Part shown: positions 27,615 to 38,173 of the stretch, piece by piece
Layout: each line of letters begins with the position of its first letter
Numbering within the stretch: position 1 is the first letter of the stretch
Source of the DNA: DAIQRJ01 sp963708795
GTDB lineage: Bacteria > Actinomycetota > Actinomycetes > Propionibacteriales > DAIQRJ01
Assembly (NCBI GenBank): GCA_963708795.1
Contig: CAVPUH010000013.1
Span: 124,001-188,000, forward strand
Length of the DNA stretch: 64,000 nucleotides
Reading direction: 5' to 3'
Program-made: the position numbers and the translations under genes
Notes under the pieces: generated by a model
What the model was told of the DNA's origin: nothing
The model's database searches: none
The model's input: only the letters and a program-made list of their open reading frames with translations

Positions 27615-28833
27615 GGCCGCCTGCGGCGTCGTCGTTGGTCAGCCATCCCATGCCCGCCCGCTCCGGGCCGTCCTCGCTCCGCTGCGGGCGGCCTCCGCTC
27701 CCGGCCGCCACTCACGAACGGACAGCGAGACGACGGGGCGAATAGGTCGTGCCCAGCCTGATGCGCCCTGCCAGTCGAGGCCAACGAGAGTGGTCGTCGC
27801 CCACCACCAGTGCGTCGCGCCAGGCGGCAACCTGGTGACCCCCGCGTTCACATATAGCTCCGTCCCGCCGCCCGCCCCGACGACGTGCACGGGCGCCGGG
27901 CACCCGTTACGTGTGATGCGGCGCCATGCACCACTCGAGACGCAAATGCTCCCCTCCCACCGCAGCGAGCCGATCGAACGATTCGTGTTCCGAGGCGGCG
28001 GCACCCGGAGTCACCGCTTCTTCCTGTTGGCTCCCGATGTCAATCCGGCAGTGCATGCCTTGACCTGCGGGAACGTTTGAATCGATACATCGCGCCATGC
28101 CAGAAGGACCGACATAGGCCGAAAAAGCATCCGGTTCTGCGACATTCCATATATCAGCTATGTGCCGAAGCGGGTTTGCAGACCGGACGCAACCTTCAGC
28201 AGTCCGGTATAGCGCGCGGACCCGGAGTTCCATCCATCTTTGGTCGGATTCTTGCAACCGCCCCCATGGACATGTCGCCGGCACAGACGGAACTCTGACG
28301 GGGTGCGTCTGACACTGACCCCGGCTGCGTACCCCACATGTCGCCGTTAGCCACGCGCGTCGAGTACTCATGGCGAGATTCCCAACAGTGTCGAGCGATT
28401 CGGAGCAGTGGCGCCCGCGTGAATCCGCTGGTCGAGACCTCGGCTCGCGGCAGCCCGACGGCAGGTTGAACGGAGAACGTCGTCGCGTCGAGTCCGTCGG
28501 CGGGAGCCTACGTGTCTTGTGACGGGCCCTATTCGCGACAGGGCGGCGTAGCACAACCGACAGCCAGGACAGTCCGGACAAACTGATGTTGTTCAAGAAC
28601 ACCGAACCGTCCGGACGCCCAAGCCGGATACGACAGGTCGCCGTAACCACCGCCATTGGTTTGGTCCAACGAATACGCCGCACAGCCGATCCTCACGCTC
28701 TTCACTGTCGAGAGCTCCGCGTCACCAACGACCTGAGCCAGATGTAGACAATGCGCATCCGATCCACGACACTGCGTCAGTACGACGGCAACTGCGGTCT
28801 CATGGCTCACTTGCGTCACAGGATGCGGGCCAC
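27615..28833. other. 1.2 kb without a convincing gene
   Basis: Several frames stay open here (for example minus 27639-28004 and 28529-28879), but none shows a recognisable domain, a good ribosome-binding site or the GC3 bias of neighbouring genes. Base composition is visibly lower in GC than in the flanks. One minus-strand stretch near 28600-28690 (IGCAAYSLDQTNGGGYGDLS) looks protein-like but leads nowhere. It may be degraded element DNA. Confidence 0.4.
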
Positions 28834-28854
28834 GTGCTGAAGGGTGGGCCAAGC

Positions 28855-31016
28855 ATGTCTCGACGTGCCGCTCGGTCATTGCTGGTGGCGATCACCTCAT
28901 TCGTCCTCGTGGCGACGATGCAGGGCTTTGCTGTTGCCGACCCGCGGGCCGCGACGCCCACCCCGACCGTGACACCGACCGCGAGCCCGACGCCCACCGC
29001 GAGCCCGACCCCCACCGCGAGCCCGACCCCCACCGCGAGCCGAACAGCGATCAGGACGCGACGGCGAGCCCAAGTCCGAGCCCGGCGGTGAGTCGGACAC
29101 CGAGCGCATCCCCGACGGCCGAGTCGAGCCGGACGGTTGAGCCGACGCCGACCGAAACGGCCAAGGCGAAGGCGGCGCCGCGTGTCGGTGTCGCTCCGCA
29201 GCTCGTGCCACCGCCGGCGACGGGGAACGACGCGGTGATCACGGTCAAGGTCGGCGGCGACCGTTTCGGTGTCAGTGGGGTGACGAGTCTTGCCGGGGTG
29301 GTTCTCGGCTTCTACGACGCGGCGACGGGCGGCGGCCCGGTCTTCACCTGCACGTCCGACGCCGACGGGGACTGCAGCATCACGGTCGGCGAGACCCAGC
29401 CGGGTGGAGCGAACCGGGACCATCGGTACTGGGTTCGCCAGATCAGCGCCCCATCGGGTTGGTACACCAGTGCGACGGTGCGTACGGGCCAGTCGACGGC
29501 CGCCGGCACCGAGGCGACGCCGTACCGGTTCCAGACCGGGCCGACGCTGCAGGCCGGCAACACCTATACCTCTACCGCGCGACTTCATGGAGGGCACCGG
29601 GTCGAAGAACAGGTCCGCGTCGGGCGGCTTCTGGCAGAACTCGCGCACCAACCCGGTGCTGCCCAGTACGTGCGGGCTGCGGGTGGGGCTGGTCCTCGAC
29701 CTGTCCGGATCGACGTCGGGTGCCTTGCCGCAACTCAAGCAAGCCGCGAACACGTTCGTCGACTCCCTGGTCGGCACACCGTCATCGATGTCGCTGTTCT
29801 CGTTCTCCTACGACTCACCGGCTGACGGCGCGACGCAGAACTTTCCCACCCTGACGCCGGTGTCGACGCAGGGCCAGGCCGACGCCTTCAAGGCCCGCTA
29901 CGCGAACTGGTCGGCGGGCGGTGGGACCAACTGGGACCGTGGGCTCGCGGTCGCCGCGGAAGCGGCCAACCGTTTCGACGTCGTGGTCGTGATCACCGAC
30001 GGCAACCCGACCAACTACGGGAGTCCGCGACAGGGCTCGGGGAGCTTCAACCGGATCCGCGAGGTGGAGAACGGCATCTTCTCGGCGAACGCCATCAAGG
30101 CCGAAGCGGCGCGCGTCCTCGGCTTTGGTGTCGGCGACGCGATCACCGCCGACTCGAACGCGGGCCTGAATCTCCGGGCGATCTCCGGACCTACCGAGTA
30201 CAACGGGTCGAATACGGATACCGCCGACTTCTACCGGACGGCCGACTACGCCGCGGCGGGGGCGGCGCTAAAGGCGCTCGCGCAGGGCAACTGCCAGGGC
30301 TCGATCACCGTGGTCAAGCAGGTGGTGCCTTCGACAGCAGCCGGCGGGGTCGATTGCCGGGGCGACCCCTGCCGGCGGATGGGACATGGCTGCCGCGGGG
30401 TCGCCCGGGGTATCGGTGGATGCGCCGACGTCGCGGACGACGGCCGACGGCACCGGAGCGGTCAATTTTCCGCTGACATTCACTGGCGGCACCACCACCG
30501 GGCCCGTCACCGTCACGGAGACACAGCAGGCGGGCTTCACGCTTCAGCAGGTGGGCGGCGACAACGCGGTCTGTGTCCGAAGCGATACCGGCGCGTCGAT
30601 CCCGGTCACCAACTCGGGCGGGTTGGGCTTCGAGGTGGGCGCTGCCACCAGCTATCCGGTGTCCTGCACGATCTACAACCGGGCACCGAGCCCGGAAGCG
30701 AGCGTGGTGCTCGACAAGACCTGGATCGTCGACGGCACGACCTACGCCGAAGGTAGATCAACCAGCGGGCCTCGTCGCGGTCGGCCGCATCGACGGCACG
30801 ATCCAGGGCTGGGGCGTCCCCCGCACCGGGTTCAGCCAGGGCGACACCGTCGAGCTCGACGAGACGGCCACGATTGTCGGGCGCCCGTTCTGCGAGATCA
30901 CGTCACGCCGCCTGACGAGCGACAACGGGACCACGGTAGATCGCCCGCTGCCGGACTCGGTGGTCTTGAAAAGCAATTGGCGATGGCCTGCTGCGGGCGA
31001 GCCTGGTCCGGTTTAG
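28855..31016 (+). CDS. Secreted von Willebrand A-domain surface protein (frameshifted, C-terminus cut)
   Basis: A large exported protein. It begins with a signal peptide (MSRRAARSLLVAITSFVLVA), then a Pro-Thr-Ala-Ser repeat linker. A beta-rich prealbumin/SpaA-like domain follows (VGGDRFGVSGVTSLAGVVLGFYD), then a VWA domain with the MIDAS motif DLSGSTS and VVVITDGNPTNYG. More SpaA-like repeats (VTVTETQQAGFTLQQVGGDNAVC) come last. Frame changes occur near 29050, 29570, 30360 and 30750. The last readable part ends about 30970, after which the sequence does not continue the protein; no sortase or membrane anchor is seen. It resembles actinobacterial adhesins or sheath proteins; the partner is unknown. 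Confidence 0.8.
28983..29041 (+). repeat. 18-base tandem repeat encoding PTPTAS units
   Basis: Three near-identical 18-base copies of the unit GAGCCCGACCCCCACCGC code for the Pro-Thr-Ala-Ser linker of the VWA protein. Looser PT-rich units continue to about 29150. Such repeats are prone to slippage, and a frameshift follows directly at about 29050. Confidence 0.85.
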
Positions 31017-31282
31017 GTCTTGCTTCGGGCTCCGCTTCCCGAGCTGGACGCGTCGTCACTGCCGACGAGCGGCAACGGCGCCGACCCGACGCGCAAGCTT
31101 CACACGGCGAGGAACCGTCTTCCCCCGTCGTCTCGTTCGCGACGACCGAGCTGAGCGGGAAGCTGACGACGGCTCCGATCGACCCGCACCCCGGCCTCGA
31201 GCCGGGCACCGAGCCGACGGGGTCCGGTGCGCCGTCCGGAGGCGCGGGCCCGGAGACGACCCGTCACGTGTGAGCCCGGCGG
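31017..31282. other. Junction stretch, no gene assigned
   Basis: After the VWA protein breaks off near 30970 the sequence stays GC-rich. Only a tail-like plus-strand frame is seen (TELSGKLTTAPIDPHPGLEP to a stop at 31273), which could be the end of an unidentified gene of the following block. A joining point between two source sequences lies somewhere in 30970-31150. Confidence 0.35.
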
Positions 31283-31316
31283 GGCGGGTGGCGGCTGCTG
31301 CTTGCCGCCGCCCGCC
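31283..31316. terminator. GC-rich hairpin
   Basis: GGCGGGTGGCGGC (31283-31295) pairs with GCCGCCGCCCGCC (31304-31316) with one G-U position and an 8-base loop. It lies 10 bases after the stop of the unassigned frame ending at 31273, fitting a terminator before the next operon. Confidence 0.5.
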
Positions 31317-31332
31317 CTGCGCGTCGCGAGCT

Positions 31333-31370
31333 AAGCAAGCGCTTGCTTCGCACGTGGACGGCGGTATAGT
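31333..31370 (+). promoter_or_regulatory. Promoter overlapped by a perfect palindrome (probable TetR operator)
   Basis: AAGCAAGCGCTTGCTT (31333-31348) is a perfect 16-base palindrome. Its last six bases, TTGCTT, could be a -35 box; TATAGT (31365-31370) follows after a 16-base spacer as the -10. Palindromes of this AAGCnnGCTT form are typical operators of TetR regulators, and the operon it drives ends in a tetR gene (33726). Autoregulation of the whole operon is the likely arrangement. Confidence 0.65.
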
Positions 31371-31549
31371 CGCGGCGGCGGTCGTTCCCGGCGACCGACG
31401 AGGAGGGAGGTGGCCCTGGCCACTGCGCCGCACGACCGCGAGGTGATCTCGAACGTGACGGTGGCGGTCGAGGACGGCCGTGACCGGGATGTGGCGCGGG
31501 CGGGGCGGTTGCGCCGCGGGGCCCGGGGGGCGGCGTGACGGCAGGGGGT

Positions 31550-32071
31550 ATGGCTGCGCCGGCCCCGGCGCGACTCCAGCCGGTCGACGTCGGCGATCCG
31601 AGCACCCCGCTGCTGCGCGTGATCGGCAACAACGCCGTCGTCGCAGAGCTCTTCCGGACGATGACGGACGTGCTCGTCCGCCGTTCGCGGCTGCCGGCAC
31701 GCACGCGGTGGCTCGTCACCATCCGGATGGCGGCACGGTGCGGGTGCGGGACGCGTTCGGCCGCCATGGCGCCGAAGCGGCCCAGCCCGGCCTCCGCGAC
31801 GCCGCGCTCGCGTCGCCGGACGCATCCGACCTCGCGGACGACGACCGGGCGATCCTGCAGCTCGTGGATCGGCCTCTACGAGACCAACGACGTCGACGAC
31901 GCGCTGTGGGCTCGGCTGGCGGAGCGATGGAACCCGTCGGAGCTCGTCGAGCTCGTATCGCTGGCGGGTCTGTACTGGATGGCGTCCGCCGTCGCGAACG
32001 TGTCACGCGGGGACGAGCTTGCGGATGGACGCTCGTGGCGGCGCAGGGCTCTCCTATCGCCGACGTCGTGA
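31550..32071 (+). CDS. Carboxymuconolactone decarboxylase (AhpD-like) family protein, frameshifted
   Basis: An alpha-helical CMD/AhpD-type protein. The N-terminal part (TPLLRVIGNNAVVAELFRTM, VLVRRSRLPARTRWLVTIRMAARCGC) and C-terminal part (LYETNDVDDALWARLAERW) are in one frame. The middle (FGRHGAEAAQPGLRDAALAS) is in another, so there are compensating indels near 31745 and 31870. Members are decarboxylases or peroxidases; the role here, with a CoA ligase, is probably in breakdown of an organic acid. A short frame upstream (31410-31538) with a good AGGAGG site may be its real N-terminal extension or a leader. Confidence 0.7.
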   Translation: MAAPAPARLQPVDVGDPSTPLLRVIGNNAVVAELFRTMTDVLVRRSRLPARTRWLVTIRMAARCGCGTRSAAMAPKRPSPASATPRSRRRTHPTSRTTTGRSCSSWIGLYETNDVDDALWARLAERWNPSELVELVSLAGLYWMASAVANVSRGDELADGRSWRRRALLSPTS

Positions 32072-33729
32072 CGAGTGACGAGCGCCGTGCCCTCTACGAG
32101 ACGGGCGGGCAATGGGACGGCTCGACGCTCTCCGAGCTGGGTCGCGCGTCACGCCGCGGCCCGACCGGACCGCCTCGCCGTCGTCGACCAGCGCGGGGCG
32201 GCGCGTGGTCACCTACGCGAAGCTCGACGCGACGCGAACCGCGTCGCCGGACTTCCTCGTGGACGCGGGCGTCGAGCCGGGCGACGTCGTCGCGTGCAGC
32301 TGCCGAACTGGTACGAGACGGTCGCCATCGATCTCGGCGTGCTGCGGATCGGCGCGGTGCTCAACCCGATGCTCCCGATCTACCGCGAACGCGAGCTGCG
32401 TCACATGCTCGGCGTCGGCGAGGTGAAGGTGCTGTTCACGCCGACGCGAGTACCGCGGCTTCGACCACGTGGCGCTGCGTCGCGAGCTCCGGCCGGAGAC
32501 GCCGAGCCTGCGCGACCACGTGGTCGATCCCGAGCCCGGAGGCCGCGCGGACTGGCTCGAGCGACTGGCTCGGCGCCTGCCCCGACGCGCCGCGCCTGCG
32601 GCCCGGCCGCCGGCCGTCGGCGGTCTCGGAGCTGATCTTCACCTCGGGCACCGAGGCCGAGCCGAAGGCGATCATGCACACCGAGCAGACGACGAACTTC
32701 GCGGCGCGCACCGTCGCCGGCGTCGCTCGGCCTCGGGACGCGACGACGTCGTCTGGATGCCGTCGCCGATCGGGCACTCGACCGGCCTCAACTACGGCGT
32801 GCGCGTCGCGCTCTACCACGGCCTGCCGCTCGTGCTGCAGGACCGCTGGGACGGCGACGGAGCGGCGCGAGCTGGTCGAGGCGCTAGCGCTGCACGCTAC
32901 ACGCTCGTCGCGACGACGTTCCTGCGCGACCTCGTCGAGGCGGCGCGCGGCGCCGGCGCCGACCTGTCCTCGCTGCGGCTGTTCGGCTCCGGCGGCGCGC
33001 CGGTCCCGCCGGAGCTCGTCGACGCCGCGGCGACGCTCGGGATCGACGGTGCTGCGCCTCTACGGGTCGACCGAGGTCGCTCGTCGCGACCTGGAACCGC
33101 CCCGACGGCGCCGCTCGAGAAGCGCGTCGCGACACCGACGGGCCGGCGCTCGATCACAGTCGAGGTCGAGGTGCGCGACGACGACGGCCGGGCGCTGACC
33201 GGCGAGCCCGGCGAGATCTTCGTCGCGCGGCCCGAACGTCATGCGTGGGCTTCTACGCCGACCCGGCGCGCACGGCGCGCGACCTTCACGCCGACGACGG
33301 CTGGGTCTGCGATCGGGCGACCTCGGCGTGCTCGACGCCGACGGCTACCTGACGATCGTCGGGCGCAGGAAGGAGATCATCATCCGCGGCGGCCTCAACA
33401 TCGCGCCGCGCGAGATCGAGGAGCTGCTGCTCGCGCACGCCGCGGTCGCCGAGGTCGCCGTCGTCGGGCTGCCCGACGACCGGCTCGGCGAGATCACCTG
33501 CGCGTGCGTCGTCGCTGCGGGCGGGCGTCGGCGCTCGAGCTCGACGAGCTCGTCGCGTTCCTGCGCGTCGCGCGGACTGGCGCCGTTCAAGCTGCCCGAG
33601 CGGCTGCTGCTCGTCGACTCGCTGCCGAAGACGTCGACCGGCAAGGTCCGCAAGGTCGAGCTCGTCGCGTCGCTCGACTTGTCGGCGCTCGAGACCACCG
33701 ATGCCATCCTCGAGGGGCAAGGCGCATGA
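32068..33729 (+). CDS. AMP-dependent acyl-CoA synthetase/ligase (frameshifted)
   Basis: An adenylate-forming enzyme that activates a carboxylic acid with ATP and CoA. It starts TSDERRALYETGGQWDGSTLSEL, reminiscent of cyclohexanecarboxylate-type CoA ligases. The AMP-binding P-loop region LIFTSGTEAEPKAIMHTE, LRLFGSGGAPVPPEL, VLRLYGSTEV, the hinge GYLTIVGRRKEIIIRGGLNI and the C-terminal catalytic Lys in PKTSTGKVRKVEL appear in order across several frames. At least six indels are needed. It overlaps the preceding gene by 4 bases and the following tetR by 4 (ATGA). The acid substrate is unknown. Confidence 0.85.
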
Positions 33730-34426
33730 GCGTGCTCGGGCGACGGTCGGGTGGCGGGAAGCGCGAGCGAGCAGCCCGGCGCCGCAGCGACAGCTCGGCC
33801 GAACGACCTGCGCCTGGCGACGCCGGACGCGGCGCGCCGGCTCCTGCTGGCGGCGCTGCAATCGTTCGCGGACGTCGGCTTCCACGCGGCGACGACGCGC
33901 GAGATCTCGCGGGCCGCGCGGGTTTCAGCCCCGCCGCCGTCTACATCCATTTCCCGTCGAAGACGGAGCTGCTTCTACCGGATCATCCAGCTCGGGCACG
34001 AGCATGCGCTACGCACGCTGGAGGAGGCGCTCGACGCGTACACCGACCCGGCCGATCGGGTGCGTTCGGGCGTCTCCGCGTTCGTCGAGTGGCACGCGCA
34101 CAACTACCGGCTCGCGCGCGTGGCGCAGTACGAGCTGCCGGCTCTCCCGCGGGAGAGCGCGGACCAGATCTTCGCGATCCGGCGGCGCTTCGAGGCGCGC
34201 ATGCAGGCGGAGCTGCGGCTGGGTCTCGCTGCCGGCGACTTCGACATCAAGGACGTGAACGGCGCGACGACCGGATCCTCTCGCTCTGCATCGATCTTCG
34301 CCCGGTGGTACTCGCCGCGCACCAGGCGATCACCTGAGGAGATCGCCGAAGCTGTACTCCGATCTCGCGCTGCGGATGATCGCCTCGCCGGCGCTCCACA
34401 ACGTGATGCTTGAGGCGGCGACGTGA
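33726..34426 (+). CDS. TetR family regulator (frameshifted)
   Basis: A TetR regulator ending the operon that starts at the 31333 palindrome. The helix-turn-helix reads, across two frames, LLLAALQSFADVGFHAATTR then RAGFSPAAVYIHFPSKTELL. The ligand domain continues RIIQLGHEHALRTLEEALDAY and VAQYELPALPRESADQIF. The last part shifts frame again to YSDLALRMIASPALHNVMLE, stopping at 34426. Its ATG overlaps the ligase stop. It is the most likely protein to bind the palindrome. Confidence 0.8.
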
Positions 34427-34573
34427 CAGCCGTGTATTTGTTCCGTGGCGCTCTGAGGCTCGAGCGTCCACCGTTGAAAATCAGTCGATTCCGATTTACA
34501 TTGGATACCCACGTCAGAGCAGATCGATCGAAATGGCGAGCGCTCGCTGGCGGAGCTTTGGAAAGGAGTAGAG

Positions 34574-36143
34574 GTGGGCAGACGATTCTCGGCTGCGGGC
34601 TTTGCGCTCGTGATGCTCTTGTTGGTCATCCCGCTGGCGAGTGCGGCAACGAGCTCGAGCGGTACGTCGAAGATCTCGAACCGCACGGTCACGATTCAGC
34701 TCGCGAGCGATTCGCCATGCGCTCGAGATCGCGGTGAGCGGCAACAACATCGCAAGTCAGATCGACAAGGCGATGTATGACACGCTCATCGCCGTCGACC
34801 ACGGGAAAACGGTTCCGTACCTCGCGACGTCCTGGGCCTTCGACTCCGACGAAGATCTTCATGCATCTTCGGAAGGGTGTCGTATACGCCAAGACGGCAC
34901 TCCACTGACCCCCGCGATGTGGCGACCTCGCTGACGTTCAGCTTCAACAATACGAAGCAGATCGCGACGTTCCTCGGCCCGGGGCTGCCAACGTGCACGC
35001 CAACAACAAGGCGTCCACGATCACGATCGTTCTCCACACGCCGTTCAACCACGCCGTCGACGCGTTCGCGAACTCGACCTTCAGCATCATGTGCAAGGCG
35101 GGCTACACGAACCCGAGCGCTTTGGCGAACGCGGCCGCCGGGAGCGGCCCCTACATGATCGCGTCGGCCGTCCACGGCTCGCAGATGGTGCTCGCGCGGA
35201 GGAACAACTGGACGTGGGGACCGAAAGGCACGACCTGGAAGAGACCTGCCGAAGCAGATCGTGTTCAAGGTCGTCGCCGACAGCACCACCGTCGCCAACC
35301 TCCTCATCACCGGCGGTCTGGATGTCGGGCTGGTCTCTGGCCCCGACATCAGCCGGCTGATCCGGAGCGGGCGCTCGTCGCGTCTGCGCCGACGTATGCC
35401 TCGTACCGGGCGTACTTCAACGCATGCAGGCCATCCCGGTGCGGACGTCACAGTGCGGAAGGCCTTGACCGCGGCGCTCGATCCGAAGGGCTGGAACGCT
35501 GCACGTGGTCGGCCTCGGCCAGGTGACCGACAGCTTCTTCACGAAGAACATGCCCTGCTACCTCGCAGACTCGAGCAAGTATCTTCAGTGGCGGGCCGGA
35601 CGCCGCTCAGAAGATCATGAAGGCGAGCGGCATACACTGAACTCGAGCGGCAAGTTCGTGGACAAGGGTGGGCAAGCCGTCACCGTCACCGTCGTCTCCG
35701 GGAACCTGTTCAACTCCGGGCCGGAGTATGCGATCACCCAGTACGAAAAGGCCGGCTTCAGCATCGATCCGAAGGTGACCGACTTCGCGACGGCATCGGC
35801 CGCGCAGAAGAGCGGCGCCTGGGATGTCTACTTCGGCAGCAATCCCGTGATCCAGCCGATCCCTTCAAACGGGATGCTCTACATCACGGGCGGGACGCCC
35901 GCCGTACCTAACTTCGGCAAGACGAACGCTCCGCAGGTGGAGGCAGCGACGACGGCCGCGCTCGGAACGAGTGGAGCAGGGGAGTGCGCGGCGTGGGAGA
36001 AGGTGCAGAAGCTCGCGTTGCAGCAAGCGATCGCAGAGCCGTTGCCGCCGCCCGCCGTCGTCTGGTACACGAAGAACGTGAAGGTCGATCCCGAGATCGC
36101 GTTCGTCGAGATCTGGTCGCTCCGGGATACCTCGAACGGGTAG
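34574..36143 (+). CDS. ABC transporter substrate-binding protein, peptide/opine type (family 5; frameshifted)
   Basis: An exported solute-binding protein of the DppA/OppA family. GTG 34574, with AAGGAG upstream, gives MGRRFSAAGFALVMLLLV, a signal peptide. The mature protein shows family elements MYDTLIAVDHGKTVPYLATSW, MHLRKGVVYADGTPLT, AGSGPYMIAS and ITGGLDVGLVSGPDI, and ends VDPEIAFVEIWSLRDTSNG. About eight indels shift the frame. It is the first gene of a five-gene importer. The ligand could be a peptide or another amide or heterocyclic compound, given the cyclase and lyase genes downstream. Confidence 0.85.
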
Positions 36144-36232
36144 TTGTCCAGATGTGAACTCGCCGTCCTCCTCCGCCATGCGTGGCGGGGGAGGACGGCT
36201 CATACGAATCCTCGATTGACCAGTAGGACGTC

Positions 36233-37241
36233 GTGAGCGCCGTAAGCTCGGCACAGCCTTCGCGGACGTTCCTGCGAAGCGCCCGCGGCGTTTTCAGACC
36301 AGTGGGTCTCGTTCGCGATTCGGCGTCTGATCAGCCTCGTCGCGGTTCTCGCGGTCCTGGTCGTCGCCACGTTCGCGCTCGTGCGGCTCGTACCGGGCGA
36401 TCCGGCCGCTCTCATCGCAGGCGACGGCGCCACCGCGGAGCAGATCGCGCAGACGCGCCACGAGCTCGGCCTCGATCACTCGGAGCTCCATCAGTTCGTC
36501 ACCTATGCGCAGAACATCTTCAAGGGCGATCTCGGGACCTCGTATGTCACGAAGGAGCCGGTTTCGCAGATGATCCGACAGAGGTTTGGCGTCTCCTTGC
36601 AGCTCGCGGGCGCTGCTCTCGCCGTCGTCCTGGTTCTCGGCATTGCCGGCGGGCTTCTCTTCGGAGCGTTCACGCGTGAGGGCAGGCACCCCCGCGCCGA
36701 GATCTTCTTCACCGGGAGCACGAGCCTGGCAGGCGCCGTGCCCGACTTCCTCGCGGCCACGTTCCTGGCCTATATCTTCGCCGTGCTGTTGCGCTGGCTG
36801 CCGTCGCCGGGACGGGAGGAATGAAGTACCTCGTCCTGCCCGTTGTCGCGGTCAGCATCCGCCCGATCGCGGTGCTTTCGCGATTGGTGCGTGTCGAGAC
36901 GCTCAATGTGCTGTCGACCGACTACATTCGCACGGCCAGAAGCAAGCGCCTCCCGTGGCGGCTCATCTATCTACGGCATCTGATGCCGAACGCCGTGCCG
37001 CACGGCTGCGTTGACGGTGGGCGGAGTTCTCTTCGCCGGGCTGATCGGCAGCGCGATCATCATCGACGACGTCTTCGCCCGCCCCGGGCTCGGCACGGCT
37101 CTCGTCCAGGGCGTGCTCGCACGCAACTACCCGGTGGTGCAGGGCGTGGTGCTGACCCTCGGGGTGGTGGTGACGGTGAACGCGGTCGTCGACGTCGTCC
37201 TCGCGGTCATCGATCCACGCTCGATGACCAGGGAGGCGTAG
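36233..37241 (+). CDS. ABC transporter permease, DppB type (frameshifted)
   Basis: The first inner-membrane subunit of the importer. It reads FAIRRLISLVAVLAVLVVATF, then RLVPGDPAALIAGDGA (the typical DppB LVPGDP motif), LQLAGAALAVVLVLGIAGGL, VLSRLVRVETLNVLSTDYIRTAR with the EAA-like coupling loop, and VLFAGLIGSAIIIDDVFARPGLG. Frames change near 36300, 36805 and 37005. The exact start is uncertain: GTG 36233 opens a different frame, and the protein sequence becomes typical from about 36310. The stop overlaps the next start by one base. Confidence 0.85.
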
Positions 37242-38173
37242 TGGTCCGCGCATTCCTCCGGTCACGCAGCGGGCTGATCGGTCTCTTCTTGATCGCTGCG
37301 CTGCTCGGCGTGGTGGTCATCGCCCCGATCGTGCTCTCCGACAGGGCGAACGAGGTCGACCTTCTCCACCAGGCGCAGGGAGCGAGCTGGGCTCACCCCC
37401 TCGGAACCGATCGGCTCGGGAGAGATCTTCTCGCGCGAATCCTCGTTGCGACGAGGCTCTCGATCGGGCTCGCGCTCGCGTCTGTCGTGCTCGCCGCGCT
37501 CATCGGAATCCCGTTCGGGGCGTTGACCGCGTTGTTGCCGCCCCGCCTGCGGGTGGTGTCGGTGCGCGCGATCGACATGATGCTCGCGTTCCCGGGCCTG
37601 CTCATCGCGATCTTGGTCGCCGCGATCATCGTCCGCGGCGGCATGGGAGCGATCGATGGGGGTCGGGATCGCGGGGCGGCCGGCTTGCCCGCGTCTCGAG
37701 CGCGCTCGCGCTCTCATCGGCGCGGCGCGACTTCATCAGCGCCGCCCGAGTGATCGGCGTGCGCCGGCCACGCGTGGATGTTCCGCTACGTCCTGCCGAA
37801 CATGTCGAGCCGCTTCGATCGTCGCGACCCCGTCGCGATCACGACGAGCATTCTGACGGTCGCGGCGCTCAGCTTCCTCGGTCTCGGCGTGCAGGCGCCG
37901 CAGACGACTGGGGCGTCATGCTGACGACCAGGGTGTGAGGACGATCTACTACGACGCCGTCCGCGCGCTCGGGCCGGCCGTTGCGATCGCGTTCTCAGCG
38001 CGATCGCATTCGGCGTTCGTCGGTGAGGCGGCTGGCGCGATCGATCAACCCGTGCTCTGGACCGGCACGCGGAGGAACGTCGCAGTCCCGCCGCCGCGGC
38101 GCCGCTGCTGCACGAGCCGCCCGTCTGCGCCCCGCGTCGAGCACGGGACTGCGACCGGCGGTTCGAACCGGCG
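37241..38173 (+). CDS. ABC transporter permease, DppC type (frameshifted)
   Basis: The second permease. GTG 37241 gives VVRAFLRSRSGLIGLFLIAALLG, then WAHPLGTDRLGRDLLARILVATRLSI, the DppC hallmark LGTDxxGRD. VRAIDMMLAFPGLLIAILVAAI and, in other frames, ILTVAALSFLGLGVQAPQ follow. The C-terminus runs into the next gene without a clear stop because of indels after 37930, so the end given is the start of the ATPase gene. Confidence 0.8.

Noticed and set aside
27907..28683. Minus-strand open frame of 258 codons as a gene
   Set aside because: No domain, no ribosome site, an irregular composition full of Arg/Ser/Cys, and codon bias unlike neighbouring genes.
28982..29150. Tandem repeats as a possible CRISPR array
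   Set aside because: The repeats are 18 bases, contiguous, without spacers, and encode a Pro-Thr-Ala-Ser linker in the frame of the VWA protein.
31480..33198. One long plus-strand protein of 572 residues
   Set aside because: It is a patchwork of real CMD and ligase pieces and nonsense frames. The separate genes with indels explain the conserved motifs better.
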